Below the pieces are notes generated by a model. That model did no database searches, was not told where the DNA came from, and saw only the letters and a list, made by a program, of their open reading frames with translations. A stretch of 64,000 nt of DNA from Terrabacter aerolatus (GTDB lineage: Bacteria; Actinomycetota; Actinomycetes; Actinomycetales; Dermatophilaceae). The position numbers and the translations under genes were made by a program. Below are positions 1 to 8,296 of the stretch, one piece after another (positions within the stretch are counted from its first letter, which is position 1; the number at the start of each line of letters is the position of its first letter). The stretch is from positions 1-64,000 of the forward strand of contig NZ_BJYX01000018.1 of assembly GCF_007991735.1 (NCBI RefSeq), read 5' to 3'.

Positions 1-909
1 GGCGGTCTCGGGGTCCTCAAGGGCAAGCTCAGCGACGCCGCCTACGGGCTCGTCGAGGTCGAGTGCGGCCTGAGCAACACCACCCTGACGGGGATCTGCA
101 ACCCGAAGGTTCCCGGCCTGCTCGAAGGTCTCGACCTCGTGGACACCGGCGTGACGACCCTCGTCGACGGCGTCGTCGCCAAGGTCCAGGGTGGCATCGG
201 CGGCCCCAAGGACACGGCGAAGAACCAGACCCTGCGAGGCGGCGTCAACGACCTCCAGAGCGGCGTCGACCTGCTGAGCCTCGGCGGGCTCGACCTCGTC
301 GACGCGGTCGACCAGCTCACGGCCGGAGCGGACCGCGTGCACGGCGGGACCTCCCAGGTGGCGACGGGTGCCAAGGACCTCGGCGCGGGAGCCGCGAAGC
401 TCGCGAAGGGGTCCGGTGACCTCGCCTCCGGTGCCGGTCAGCTCGACGCCGGCGTCGGCAGGCTGGCGAGTGGTGCGGGTCAGCTCGACGACGGCGCCGG
501 CAAGCTCGAGACCGGTGCGGGTCAGCTCGCCAGTGGACTGGCGGACGCAGCCGGAGGGACGAGCAAGCTCGCCGCCGGGCTGACCGACGCCGCGGCCGGG
601 GCGCCCGCTCTCGAGGACGGGGCGCGACGCCTCTCCGACGAAGGGACGAAGAAGCTCGTCGCGGCCGGCAAGGCCACGGCGGCCGACTACGGCGAGAAGT
701 ACGCCCTCATCGAGGTCGGGGCGCGGCGCGCCAAGGCCGAGGGGATGGCGTACGGCGCTCCGGTCGGTGCGATGGGTGCGACCGCCTACTCCTACGAGCT
801 GGCGGGCGTCGACGGCGCGGGATCGGCGAACGCCGGTCGCGCAGCGGCTGCCCTCGGCGTCTTCGGACTGGCCGGCGGGAGCGTGCTGCTCAGGCGACGC
901 TTCCTCTGA
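1..909 (+). CDS. Heptad-repeat surface protein with C-terminal membrane anchor (5' end outside window)
   Basis: The reading frame is open from base 1, so the start lies upstream; about 302 residues are visible. The middle holds repeats of the xxLxxGxx(Q/K)L type (for example SGAGQLDDGAGKLETGAG), the Ala/Gly-rich heptads of YhgE/Pip-like and other actinobacterial surface proteins. The C-terminus has one hydrophobic helix (AALGVFGLAGGSVLL) followed by RRR and the last residues, which looks like a membrane anchor with its tail inside. Two Cys lie in the visible N-terminal part (VECGL, GICNP) and could form a disulfide outside the cell. I see no catalytic motif. Most likely an extracytoplasmic, coiled-coil-like structural or secretion-associated protein; its exact role is unknown. 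Confidence 0.75.
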   Translation, partial: GGLGVLKGKLSDAAYGLVEVECGLSNTTLTGICNPKVPGLLEGLDLVDTGVTTLVDGVVAKVQGGIGGPKDTAKNQTLRGGVNDLQSGVDLLSLGGLDLVDAVDQLTAGADRVHGGTSQVATGAKDLGAGAAKLAKGSGDLASGAGQLDAGVGRLASGAGQLDDGAGKLETGAGQLASGLADAAGGTSKLAAGLTDAAAGAPALEDGARRLSDEGTKKLVAAGKATAADYGEKYALIEVGARRAKAEGMAYGAPVGAMGATAYSYELAGVDGAGSANAGRAAAALGVFGLAGGSVLLRRRFL

Positions 910-919
910 GCCGGCTCGA

Positions 920-957
920 CGAGAGGCCACGGACCGGGACCGGTTCGTGGCCTCTCG
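920..957. terminator. Bidirectional hairpin terminator
   Basis: A perfect 12-bp inverted repeat, CGAGAGGCCACG (920-931) and CGTGGCCTCTCG (946-957), with a 14-base loop. It lies between two convergent genes. No T-run follows, as is usual in high-GC actinobacteria. Confidence 0.75.
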
Positions 958-979
958 ACGTCTCGGCGGCTCCCGGGAG

Positions 980-1807
980 TCAGCTCGGCCTGTCGCAGAC
1001 GAAGATCGCCGTGCCGGGGATGATGCGGCCGCGCAACGGCGACCAGCCGCCCCACGGCTGGTCGTGGCCCTCGGGCCACTCGGGCTCGACGAGGTCGACG
1101 AGCACGAGGCCGGCCGCGGCGATCTCCCGCACCCGGTCACCCAGGGTGCGGTGGTGCTCGACGTAGGTGGCGCGACCCGCCTCGTCCTGCTCGACGTACG
1201 GCGTGCGGTCGAAGTAGGAGTGGCGAGCCGTCAGCCCCCCGGCACCCGGGTCGTCGGGGAACGCCCACCGCACGGGGTGGGTCGTCGAGAAGACGAAGCG
1301 TCCCCCGGGCCGCAGCACCCGGGCCGCCTCCCGCATGACGACGTCGGAGTCCCCGACGAAGGGCACGACACCGTATGCCGTGAAGACCGTGTCGAACGAC
1401 GCGTCGGCGAAGGGCAGGGCCCGGCCGTCGCACTGGACGAAGGGGACGCGGGCCGGAGCCAGCGCCGGGTCGAGGGTGTCGTTGACGGCCACCCCGGTCG
1501 CCACCATGCCGGCGGAGATGTCGGTGGCCACCACCGTCGCGCCGTGCGCGGCGAGCCAGCGCGAGCACTGCCCCGAGCCGGCCCCGATCTCGAGGACCTG
1601 CCGCCCGGCCGGGTCGCCGAGCAGGCGGGCGTCCTCCTCGCGGAGGCGCTCGGGGCCCCAGACGAAGTCGGTGTCGCCGAGGAACGAGCCGTGCTCGACG
1701 TAGTACGAGCCGGCCTCGTGGTCCCACCACGTGCGGTTGGCCGTGGCCGTCTCGGCCGGGGGAGCGGGACGGCGGGTGGCCTCGGTGGGCGTGCTCACGG
1801 CATACAT
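980..1807 (-). CDS. Class I SAM-dependent methyltransferase
   Basis: About 275 residues. The SAM-binding motif I is clear (VLEIGAGSGQCSRWLAAHG), followed by an acidic strand end (VVATDIS), a motif II/III region (CDGRALPFADASFDTVFTAYG) and the post-motif VLRPGGRF typical of Methyltransf_11/25 enzymes. The C-terminal part has WPEGHDQPWGGWSPLRG. The substrate cannot be told from sequence. The start is uncertain: ATG at 1807 gives MYAVSTP, while a GTG at 1800-1798 gives VSTPTE and sits about 11 bases after an AAAAGAGA purine stretch. The frame stays open further upstream but that part overlaps the rpsA promoter and is unlikely to be coding. Convergent with the preceding gene, divergent from rpsA. 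Confidence 0.85.
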   Translation of the reverse strand: MYAVSTPTEATRRPAPPAETATANRTWWDHEAGSYYVEHGSFLGDTDFVWGPERLREEDARLLGDPAGRQVLEIGAGSGQCSRWLAAHGATVVATDISAGMVATGVAVNDTLDPALAPARVPFVQCDGRALPFADASFDTVFTAYGVVPFVGDSDVVMREAARVLRPGGRFVFSTTHPVRWAFPDDPGAGGLTARHSYFDRTPYVEQDEAGRATYVEHHRTLGDRVREIAAAGLVLVDLVEPEWPEGHDQPWGGWSPLRGRIIPGTAIFVCDRPS

Positions 1808-1815
1808 CGTCTCTT

Positions 1816-1845
1816 TTGACCGGGTGCTGACAGCGCGGATAGGAT
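1816..1845 (+). promoter_or_regulatory. Housekeeping promoter of rpsA
   Basis: TTGACC (1816-1821), an 18-base spacer and TAGGAT (1840-1845) form a good sigma-70/HrdB-type promoter. It predicts transcription start near 1852 and a leader of roughly 120 bases before the rpsA ATG, long enough for autogenous control, which is known for S1 in other bacteria but not shown here. Confidence 0.7.
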
Positions 1846-1970
1846 TGCCGAGCGCATTCGTGTGCGCACGCTCAATGTTGAACCTGTCCACAAGGCATCG
1901 GGGCACAGGCCGTGACGGCCGCCGCCGCGAGGGCCCCAATCTAACCGTCCACAATCGGAGTTCCTACTAC

Positions 1971-3482
1971 ATGACTGCCAACACGGTCGAGAAGACCGCG
2001 CCTGAGATCGCCATCAACGACATCGGCTCTCAGGAAGACATCCTTGCGGCGATCGACGCCACCATCAAGGACTTCAACGACGGCGACATCGTCGAGGGTC
2101 GCATCGTCAAGGTCGACCGGGACGAGGTCCTGCTCGACATCGGCTACAAGACCGAGGGCGTCATCCCCTCGCGCGAGCTGTCCATCAAGCACGACGTCGA
2201 CCCCGGCGAGATCGTCAAGGTCGGTGACGAGGTCGAGGCCCTCGTCCTCCAGAAGGAGGACAAGGAAGGCCGTCTGATCCTGTCCAAGAAGCGTGCGCAG
2301 TACGAGCGCGCCTGGGGCACGATCGAGAAGGTCAAGGAAGAGGACGGCGTCGTCACCGGCACCGTCATCGAGGTCGTCAAGGGTGGTCTCATCCTCGACA
2401 TCGGCCTTCGCGGCTTCCTGCCCGCCTCGCTCGTCGAGATGCGCCGTGTCCGCGACCTCCAGCCGTACGTCGGCAAGGAGATCGAGGCCAAGATCATCGA
2501 GCTCGACAAGAACCGCAACAACGTGGTCCTGTCGCGCCGTGCCTGGCTCGAGCAGACGCAGTCCGAGGTGCGCACGACGTTCCTCAAGGAGCTCCAGAAG
2601 GGCCAGGTCCGTTCGGGCGTCGTGTCCTCCATCGTCAACTTCGGTGCGTTCGTGGACCTCGGCGGCGTCGACGGTCTCGTCCACGTCTCCGAGCTGTCGT
2701 GGAAGCACATCGACCACCCGTCCGAGGTCGTCGAGGTCGGCACCGAGGTCACCGTCGAGGTGCTCGACGTCGACATGGACCGCGAGCGTGTCTCCTTGTC
2801 GCTGAAGGCGACGCAGGAGGACCCGTGGCAGCACTTCGCCCGGACCCACGCCATCGGCCAGGTCGTCCCCGGCAAGGTCACCAAGCTCGTCCCGTTCGGT
2901 GCGTTCGTTCGCGTCGAGGACGGCATCGAGGGCCTCGTGCACATCTCCGAGCTGGCCGAGCGCCACGTGGAGCTGCCGGAGCAGGTCGTCAACGTCGGCG
3001 ACGAGATCTTCGTCAAGGTCATCGACATCGACCTCGAGCGTCGTCGCATCTCGCTGTCGCTCAAGCAGGCCAACGACCAGGCCGTCTCGGCGTCGGAGTT
3101 CGACCCGACGCTCTACGGCATGGCCGCCGAGTACGACGAGCAGGGCAACTACAAGTACCCCGAGGGCTTCGACTCGGAGACGAACGAGTGGCTCGAGGGC
3201 TTCGACGCCCAGCGCGAGAAGTGGGAGCGTCAGTACGCCGACGCCCACGCTCGCTGGGAGGCCCACAAGGCCCAGGTCGACGCCGCGACGAAGGCCGACG
3301 CCGAGGCTGCGGCCAACGCCGGCTCTGCGACGTCCTACTCGTCCGCGACCGGTGACGTCGCCGAGGCCGGCGACGCCGACCGTGGCGAGCGCGCCCCGCG
3401 CAACGCCCCGGCTCCCGTCGAGGGCACGCTGGCCTCGGACGAGGCGCTCGCCGCGCTTCGCGAGAAGCTGACGGGCAACTGA
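1971..3482 (+). CDS. rpsA: 30S ribosomal protein S1
   Basis: 503 residues. S1 binds mRNA on the small ribosomal subunit and helps initiation on structured messages. Four S1 (OB-fold) repeats can be seen at about 35-108, 124-192, 208-280 and 295-365, the last two with the classic NFGAFVDLGG and PFGAFVRVEDGIEGLVHISEL signatures. The tail (about 380-503) is acidic and low in complexity with FDSETNEWLEGFD, as in actinobacterial RpsA, which are shorter than the six-repeat E. coli protein. ATG 1971 follows CGGAG at 10 bases. The frame is open upstream to 1731, but that part covers the promoter and leader and is not coding. Confidence 0.97.
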   Translation: MTANTVEKTAPEIAINDIGSQEDILAAIDATIKDFNDGDIVEGRIVKVDRDEVLLDIGYKTEGVIPSRELSIKHDVDPGEIVKVGDEVEALVLQKEDKEGRLILSKKRAQYERAWGTIEKVKEEDGVVTGTVIEVVKGGLILDIGLRGFLPASLVEMRRVRDLQPYVGKEIEAKIIELDKNRNNVVLSRRAWLEQTQSEVRTTFLKELQKGQVRSGVVSSIVNFGAFVDLGGVDGLVHVSELSWKHIDHPSEVVEVGTEVTVEVLDVDMDRERVSLSLKATQEDPWQHFARTHAIGQVVPGKVTKLVPFGAFVRVEDGIEGLVHISELAERHVELPEQVVNVGDEIFVKVIDIDLERRRISLSLKQANDQAVSASEFDPTLYGMAAEYDEQGNYKYPEGFDSETNEWLEGFDAQREKWERQYADAHARWEAHKAQVDAATKADAEAAANAGSATSYSSATGDVAEAGDADRGERAPRNAPAPVEGTLASDEALAALREKLTGN

Positions 3483-3503
3483 CGCCAGTCACCCCGCAAC
3501 ACC

Positions 3504-3538
3504 CGAGAGCCCCGGACCGTCACGGTCCGGGGCTCTCG
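3504..3538. terminator. Strong hairpin terminator of rpsA
   Basis: Perfect 15-bp stem, CGAGAGCCCCGGACC (3504-3518) with its complement at 3524-3538, loop GTCAC, 21 bases after the rpsA stop. Confidence 0.85.
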
Positions 3539-3591
3539 TGCGTCTGTCGCGGGGGCAGGCGCGGCCGGCGACGCGCGGCTAGGTTGGTCCG

Positions 3592-4521
3592 GTGCAGCCA
3601 TCGCAGCCCCGCGACACGCCCGCCTCGGCACCTCCGCGGGCGCCGGTGCGCCCGGGTCCGTGGGTGTCGGGCCGGTTCGACGTGGAGGGGCACCGGGGAG
3701 CGCGGGGGCTGGTGGTCGAGCACACCCTGGCGAGCTTCGACGCGGCTCTCGACGCCGGGGTGACCGGCATCGAGCTCGACGTCCGCCTGACGGCCGACGG
3801 CCAGGTCGTCGTCTGGCACGACCCGGTGCTCTCGCCCGAGCAGTGCACGTCGTCGAGCCCGGAGCTCGTCGGGGCACGCGTCCGTGACCTGACGCTCGAG
3901 CAGCTGCGCACGGTCGACATCGGCAGCCGGACCCTCGCGCGCTTCCCCGGCCAGCGCCCGTCCCCGGGTGCGCACGTCTGCACCCTCGACGAGGTCCTCG
4001 CTCACGGTCTGGTCCGGGACCCGTCCGTGTGGTGGACGGTCGAGCTCAAGGTCGACCCGCGCGACGCGGGCGAGGCACGCAGCCGTCGGCAGCTCGTCGA
4101 GGGGGTGCTGCAGAGCGTGCACGACGCGTCGGTCGAGCACCGGTGCTTCGTCCACTCCTTCGACTGGGCCGTGCTCGAGCTCTCGGCCGGACTCGCACCG
4201 GACGTGCTGCGCTCGGCGCTCGTGGAGACCGGGGTGACCTGGGTCGTGGGGAGCCCGTGGACAGGAAGCGTCCGGGTGGGGGAGTCGCACGACGACGTCT
4301 GTGCGGGTGCCGTCGCCGTCGGAGCACACGTCATCTCGCCCGAGCACGACCTCGTCGACGAGGCCTTCGTGGAGCACGCCCACGCCGCCGGTCTCGCCGT
4401 CCTGCCGTGGACCGTCAACGACGCCGATCGCATGCGCGACCTCGTCGCCGCCGGGGTGGACGGTCTCGTCACGGACCACCCGGACCGGGCGTCGGCCGTG
4501 CTGGCGCGCACCGCCGACTGA
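3592..4521 (+). CDS. Glycerophosphodiester phosphodiesterase family protein
   Basis: 309 residues. The GDPD TIM-barrel signature is present: GHRGARG, then ASFDAALDAGVTGIELDVR and the metal-binding TADGQVVVWHDP. Known enzymes hydrolyse glycerophosphodiesters to glycerol-3-phosphate and an alcohol. The usual PENT motif is replaced by VEHT, keeping a Glu in place, so activity is plausible. The C-terminal WTVNDADRMRDLVAAGVDGLVTDHP is typical of the family. No signal peptide, so probably cytoplasmic. GTG 3592 is chosen because a TAGGTT -10 box (3580-3585) ends 6 bases before it, which suggests a leaderless mRNA; there is no Shine-Dalgarno sequence. Confidence 0.9.
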   Translation: MQPSQPRDTPASAPPRAPVRPGPWVSGRFDVEGHRGARGLVVEHTLASFDAALDAGVTGIELDVRLTADGQVVVWHDPVLSPEQCTSSSPELVGARVRDLTLEQLRTVDIGSRTLARFPGQRPSPGAHVCTLDEVLAHGLVRDPSVWWTVELKVDPRDAGEARSRRQLVEGVLQSVHDASVEHRCFVHSFDWAVLELSAGLAPDVLRSALVETGVTWVVGSPWTGSVRVGESHDDVCAGAVAVGAHVISPEHDLVDEAFVEHAHAAGLAVLPWTVNDADRMRDLVAAGVDGLVTDHPDRASAVLARTAD

Positions 4522-4567
4522 ACGCGGGACTCCGGTGCCCGGGCGAGGTGGGCGAGCCTGTCCGTAG

Positions 4568-4601
4568 CGAGGGGCCGGACCCCCGTGGGTCCGGCCCCTC
4601 G
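4568..4601. terminator. Hairpin terminator
   Basis: Perfect 15-bp stem CGAGGGGCCGGACCC (4568-4582) with complement 4587-4601 and loop CCGT, about 46 bases after the GDPD gene. Confidence 0.85.
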
Positions 4602-4739
4602 CTCCCCCTCCCGGTTGCCCCGCCGGGGCAGGAGCTGTGGCGCTCGTGGCACACTCGTTCGGTCGACAGGCACCGATGTCGGCGCCGCCACCGCGACCGG
4701 CAGCAGCTGGGTGGGGACCCCTGGACCCCACCCATTCGC

Positions 4740-4754
4740 TAGAACGCCGTTCCA
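4740..4754. promoter_or_regulatory. Candidate TetR operator
   Basis: TAGAACGCCGTTCCA contains the perfect inverted repeat GAACG-C-CGTTC, 31 bases before the start of the TetR gene. Position and symmetry fit autoregulation; binding itself is inferred. Confidence 0.5.
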
Positions 4755-4784
4755 GCGGACTCATGATGCTTTCGAAGGGCTCCG

Positions 4785-5447
4785 ATGTCAACAGACCGGG
4801 CGTACGACAACAGCTCCCGGGCCGAGGCGGCGCAGGCGACCCGCCGACGGATCATCCAGACCGCGGGCGAGATGCTGCTCCGGGACGGCTACCACGCGAT
4901 GTCGGTCAGCGCCCTCGCCGGCGCGGCCGGGGTCAGCGCACAGACCGTCTACAACGCGGTCGGCGGCAAGGCCGCCGTCGTCAAGGCGGTCTACGACGTC
5001 ATGCTCGTCGGCGACGACGCCCCGGTGGCCATGCAGGACCGGCCCGAGTTCCGCGCCATGTCGGAGGCTCCCGACCACGAGGCCTTCATGCGCGCGTATG
5101 CCGCGTTGTGCGCCACGATCTACGAGCGCGTCGGCCCGCTCCTCGGCGTCCTGCTCGCTCAGGGCCCGGGAAACGACAGCAGCCTGCAGGAGTTCGTCGC
5201 GACCATCGACCGTGAGCGACGGGTCGGCAACACCAATGCCCTCAACGCGCTCGAGCGTGCCCACGGCCTGCCGTCCGGGCTCGACCGCGAGCGCTTCATC
5301 GACATCGTCTGGACCGTGTCGGCTCCCGAGACCTACGACCGGTTCGTGCGACGCTGCGGGTGGACCCACGCGATGTACGCCGACTGGCTGGCCGAGGCAC
5401 TCGTCGCGATCTACGACCGTGCCAGCAACCGAACGCAGGAGGACTGA
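4785..5447 (+). CDS. TetR/AcrR family transcriptional regulator
   Basis: 220 residues. The N-terminal helix-turn-helix spans about 15-62: TRRRIIQTAGEMLLRDGY, then SVSALAGAAGVSAQTVYNAVGGKAA. The rest is a variable ligand-binding domain with no match I recognise. ATG 4785 has GAAGGG 6 bases upstream. One base separates its stop from the next ATG, so regulator and PPOX-fold enzyme form an operon and the regulator probably controls both through the palindrome at 4740-4754. The ligand is unknown. Confidence 0.9.
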   Translation: MSTDRAYDNSSRAEAAQATRRRIIQTAGEMLLRDGYHAMSVSALAGAAGVSAQTVYNAVGGKAAVVKAVYDVMLVGDDAPVAMQDRPEFRAMSEAPDHEAFMRAYAALCATIYERVGPLLGVLLAQGPGNDSSLQEFVATIDRERRVGNTNALNALERAHGLPSGLDRERFIDIVWTVSAPETYDRFVRRCGWTHAMYADWLAEALVAIYDRASNRTQED

Positions 5448-5448
5448 G

Positions 5449-5910
5449 ATGCCCCGCCAGATCGCGACCACCACCGACGTCGACCGTGACGCCATGCTCG
5501 ACTTCGTCCGGCCGCGCCACTCGATGGTGCTCATGACGCAGCGTGCCGACGGACGTCCTCAGGCCTCCCCGGTGACCGGGGGCGTCGACGAGCAGGGCCG
5601 GATCGTCGTCTCGACCTACCCCGAGCGCGCCAAGACGACGAACGCCCGACGCCGTCCGCAGGTCAGCGTCCTCGTGCTGTCCGACGACTTCGGCGGGGCG
5701 TGGGTCCAGGTCGACGGCGACTGCGAGGTCATCGACCTCCCGGAGTCGGTCGAGCCGCTCGTCGACTACTTCCGGGCCATCTCCGGCGAGCACCCCGACT
5801 GGGACGAGTACCGCCAGGCGATGCGCGACCAGGGCAAGTCCCTGCTGCGCATCACCCCGACCCGCTGGGGTCCGGTCGCGACCGGCGGGTTCCCCGCGCG
5901 CCTCGCCTGA
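5449..5910 (+). CDS. PPOX-class (FMN/F420-binding split-barrel) oxidoreductase
   Basis: 153 residues. The fold family is indicated by LDFVRPRHSMVLMTQRADGRPQ, VTGGVDEQGRIVVST, ERAKTTNARRRPQVSVLVL and the closing RITPTRWGPVATGG. Members of this Pnp-oxidase-like group bind FMN, or in actinobacteria often coenzyme F420, and reduce a range of substrates. The sequence does not decide which cofactor. The start lies 1 base after the TetR stop (TGAGATG), with AGGAGG just upstream inside the TetR end. It ends 8 bases before coaE, so read-through into coaE is possible. Confidence 0.85.
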   Translation: MPRQIATTTDVDRDAMLDFVRPRHSMVLMTQRADGRPQASPVTGGVDEQGRIVVSTYPERAKTTNARRRPQVSVLVLSDDFGGAWVQVDGDCEVIDLPESVEPLVDYFRAISGEHPDWDEYRQAMRDQGKSLLRITPTRWGPVATGGFPARLA

Positions 5911-5918
5911 GGTCGTCC

Positions 5919-7127
5919 GTGCTGCGCGTCGGGGTCACCGGAGGAATCGGTTCGGGCAAGTCCACCGTCTCGCGTCGACTGGGTGAGCTCGGCGCGCACG
6001 TCGTCGACGCCGACGCGGTGGCGCGCGAGGTCGTCGAGCCGGGCGAACCCGCCCTGCAACGGATCCGGGAGCGGTTCGGGCAGGGCGTGGTCCGCCCGGA
6101 CGGCTCGCTCGACCGGGCAGGCCTGGCCGCCCTCGTCTTCCCGGACCGCGTCGCCCTCGACGCGCTCGATGCGATCACGGGACCCGCGATCAGCGCCCGG
6201 GTCGCCGAACTGCGAGCCGCAGCCCCTCGAAGCGGCATCTCGGTCTACGACATGCCGCTCCTCGTCGAGCGCGGCCTCTGGGTGCACGAGCACCTGTCCG
6301 TCGTCGTCGAGACCGACGTGGAGACCCGGGTCCGCCGGCTCGTCGATCAGCGCGGCCTCGCCGAGCAGGACGTCCGCCACCGCATCGCGGCGCAGGCCAC
6401 GGACGAGCAGCGGCGCGCCGTCGCCGACGTCGTCCTCGACAACTCCGGCGCCCCGGAGGAGCTCGTGCGTGCCGTCGACGACCTCTGGGCGACCCGGCTC
6501 GAGCCGTATGCCGCGAACCTGGTGCACGGCACGCGGTCGCGCCGACCCGAGCGTGCGGCCGACGTCGTCGTCGGGCCGCGCGCCGACTGGGAGCCGCGCG
6601 CCGAGCGCGTCGTCGCACGCCTCGCCGCCGCACTCGCCCCCACCGGGGTCGTCACCGAGGTGTCGCACATCGGGTCGACGTCCGTGCCCGGGCTGCTCGC
6701 CAAGGACGTCATCGACGTCCAGGTCGGGGTGCACCGCCTCGTCGACGCGGACCGTGACGACGTGCGACGCGCCCTGGCGGATGCCGGCTTCGTCTTCGCG
6801 CACGGCGTGCACAGCGACACGCCCCACCCCCTCGGCTCCGACCCCGAGGACTGGGTCAAGCGCTTCCTCGGTGGTTGCGACCCGGAGAACAACGTGAACG
6901 TCCACGTCCGCGAGAAGGGCTCTGCCGGCTGGCGTTTCGCGTTGCTGTTCCGCGACTGGCTGCGTCACGAGGCCCCCGAGAAGGAGGCATACGCCGCCGA
7001 GAAGCGTCGGCTCCTCGCGCTCCACGACACGACGTCCGACTACGTCGAGGCCAAGGAGCCGTGGTTCGAGGGCGCCTGGCAGCGCGCGTCGGACTGGGCC
7101 GCGCGCACGGGGTGGCAGCCACGCTAG
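5919..7127 (+). CDS. coaE: Dephospho-CoA kinase fused to a GrpB/UPF0157 domain
   Basis: 402 residues in two domains. Residues 1-200 are CoaE, the last step of coenzyme A synthesis (ATP-dependent phosphorylation of dephospho-CoA): P-loop GGIGSGKST at 8-16, VVDADAVAREVV, and DMPLLVE. From about 205 to the end is a GrpB-like nucleotidyltransferase-fold domain: VSHIGSTSVPGLLAKDVIDVQV, then NVNVHVREKGSAGWRFALLFRDWLR. The same fusion is known in mycobacteria, where the C-terminal part is thought to aid folding. GTG 5919 follows GAGG at about 6 bases and sits 8 bases after the PPOX gene. The frame is open further upstream, but that is antisense-free overlap with the PPOX gene. Confidence 0.95.
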   Translation: MLRVGVTGGIGSGKSTVSRRLGELGAHVVDADAVAREVVEPGEPALQRIRERFGQGVVRPDGSLDRAGLAALVFPDRVALDALDAITGPAISARVAELRAAAPRSGISVYDMPLLVERGLWVHEHLSVVVETDVETRVRRLVDQRGLAEQDVRHRIAAQATDEQRRAVADVVLDNSGAPEELVRAVDDLWATRLEPYAANLVHGTRSRRPERAADVVVGPRADWEPRAERVVARLAAALAPTGVVTEVSHIGSTSVPGLLAKDVIDVQVGVHRLVDADRDDVRRALADAGFVFAHGVHSDTPHPLGSDPEDWVKRFLGGCDPENNVNVHVREKGSAGWRFALLFRDWLRHEAPEKEAYAAEKRRLLALHDTTSDYVEAKEPWFEGAWQRASDWAARTGWQPR

Positions 7128-7172
7128 GGAGGCACCCGGCATACGCAGTCAGTTCGTGGTGTTGTGGGTGGC

Positions 7173-8222
7173 ATGCGTGGTGAGTACAAGGTTCCCGGTG
7201 GCAAGCTCGTGGCGGTCGACCTCGAGGAGGTGGACGGCCGGCTGGCCGAGGTGAGCGTGTCGGGCGACTTCTTCCTCGAGCCCGACGAGGCGCTCGGCGA
7301 CATCAACGCCGCCCTGACCGGCATGCCCGTCGAGGCCGGCGTGGAGCAGCTCGCCGGCGCCGTCACCGGCGCCCTCGCGGACGACGTGTCGCTCATCGGC
7401 TTCACCGCCGAGTCGATCGGCATCGCGATCCGCCGGGCGCTCGGCAAGGCGACGGGGTGGGACGACCACGACTTCGACGTCATCCCGGCCCGCGTGCTCG
7501 CACCGGCCCTGCACGTCGCCCTCGACGAGGTCATCGCCCGGGAGGTGGCCGCCGGGACGCGGCCCCCGACGGCGCGCTTCTGGGACTGGGACAGCCCGCT
7601 CGTCGTCATCGGCTCGTTCCAGTCCGTGCGCAACGAGGTCGACCCCGACGGGGCGCGGCAGCACGGGATCGACGTCGTGCGGCGCGTCTCCGGAGGCGGG
7701 GCGATGTTCATGGAACCCGGCAACACCATCACGTACTCGCTCGTCGTGCCGACCTCGCTCGTCGAGGGCCTCAGCTTCGAGCGGTCGTACTCCTTCCTCG
7801 ACGAGTGGGTCATCGGCGCTCTCGCCGACGTCGGCGTCGACGCGCACTTCGTGCCCCTCAACGACATCGCGAGCGACCGCGGCAAGATCGGCGGCGCTGC
7901 CCAGAAGCGGTTCGCCTCGGGCGCCGTGCTCCACCACGTGACGATGGCCTACGACATCGACGCCGACAAGATGCTCGAGGTCCTGCGCATCGGGCGCGAG
8001 AAGATGAGCGACAAGGGCACGAAGTCGGCCAACAAGCGCGTCGACCCCATGCGCTCGCAGACCGGCATGACCCGGGAGGCGATCCTCGAGTCGTTCGCGG
8101 CCTCCTTCTCCCGACGCTACCGCTCGTCCGAGTCCGACTACACGCCCGCCGAGCTCGCGAGCGCCCAGCGGCTCGTCGACGAGAAGTTCGCGACGCCCGA
8201 GTGGACCCACCGCGTGCCGTGA
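7173..8222 (+). CDS. Lipoate-protein ligase A family protein with N-terminal accessory domain
   Basis: 349 residues from ATG 7173 (a GTG at 7164 is an alternative). Residues 1-95 resemble the LplA C-terminal/LplB accessory domain (GEYKVPGGKLVAVDLEE), which here precedes the catalytic part. The BPL/LplA domain begins near 105 and has the lipoyl-adenylate-binding RRVSGGGAMFMEPGNTITY and the lysine motif GKIGGAAQKR. It would attach lipoate (or octanoate) to E2 and GcvH proteins. The domain order is reversed relative to E. coli LplA and resembles the two-subunit archaeal LplA/LplB system joined B-then-A. It stands alone between coaE and the YCII gene. Confidence 0.87.
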   Translation: MRGEYKVPGGKLVAVDLEEVDGRLAEVSVSGDFFLEPDEALGDINAALTGMPVEAGVEQLAGAVTGALADDVSLIGFTAESIGIAIRRALGKATGWDDHDFDVIPARVLAPALHVALDEVIAREVAAGTRPPTARFWDWDSPLVVIGSFQSVRNEVDPDGARQHGIDVVRRVSGGGAMFMEPGNTITYSLVVPTSLVEGLSFERSYSFLDEWVIGALADVGVDAHFVPLNDIASDRGKIGGAAQKRFASGAVLHHVTMAYDIDADKMLEVLRIGREKMSDKGTKSANKRVDPMRSQTGMTREAILESFAASFSRRYRSSESDYTPAELASAQRLVDEKFATPEWTHRVP

Positions 8223-8296
8223 CGTCGAGAAGGGACTGACGGCTCCGACGTCTCGTCCGAGGCGGCAGACTGGCCGCCACGACCGAAGGGGCACTC

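Noticed and set aside
1941-3266. A 441-codon minus-strand open frame across rpsA
   Set aside because: Antisense shadow of rpsA; composition is repetitive Leu/Asp/Val with no domain.
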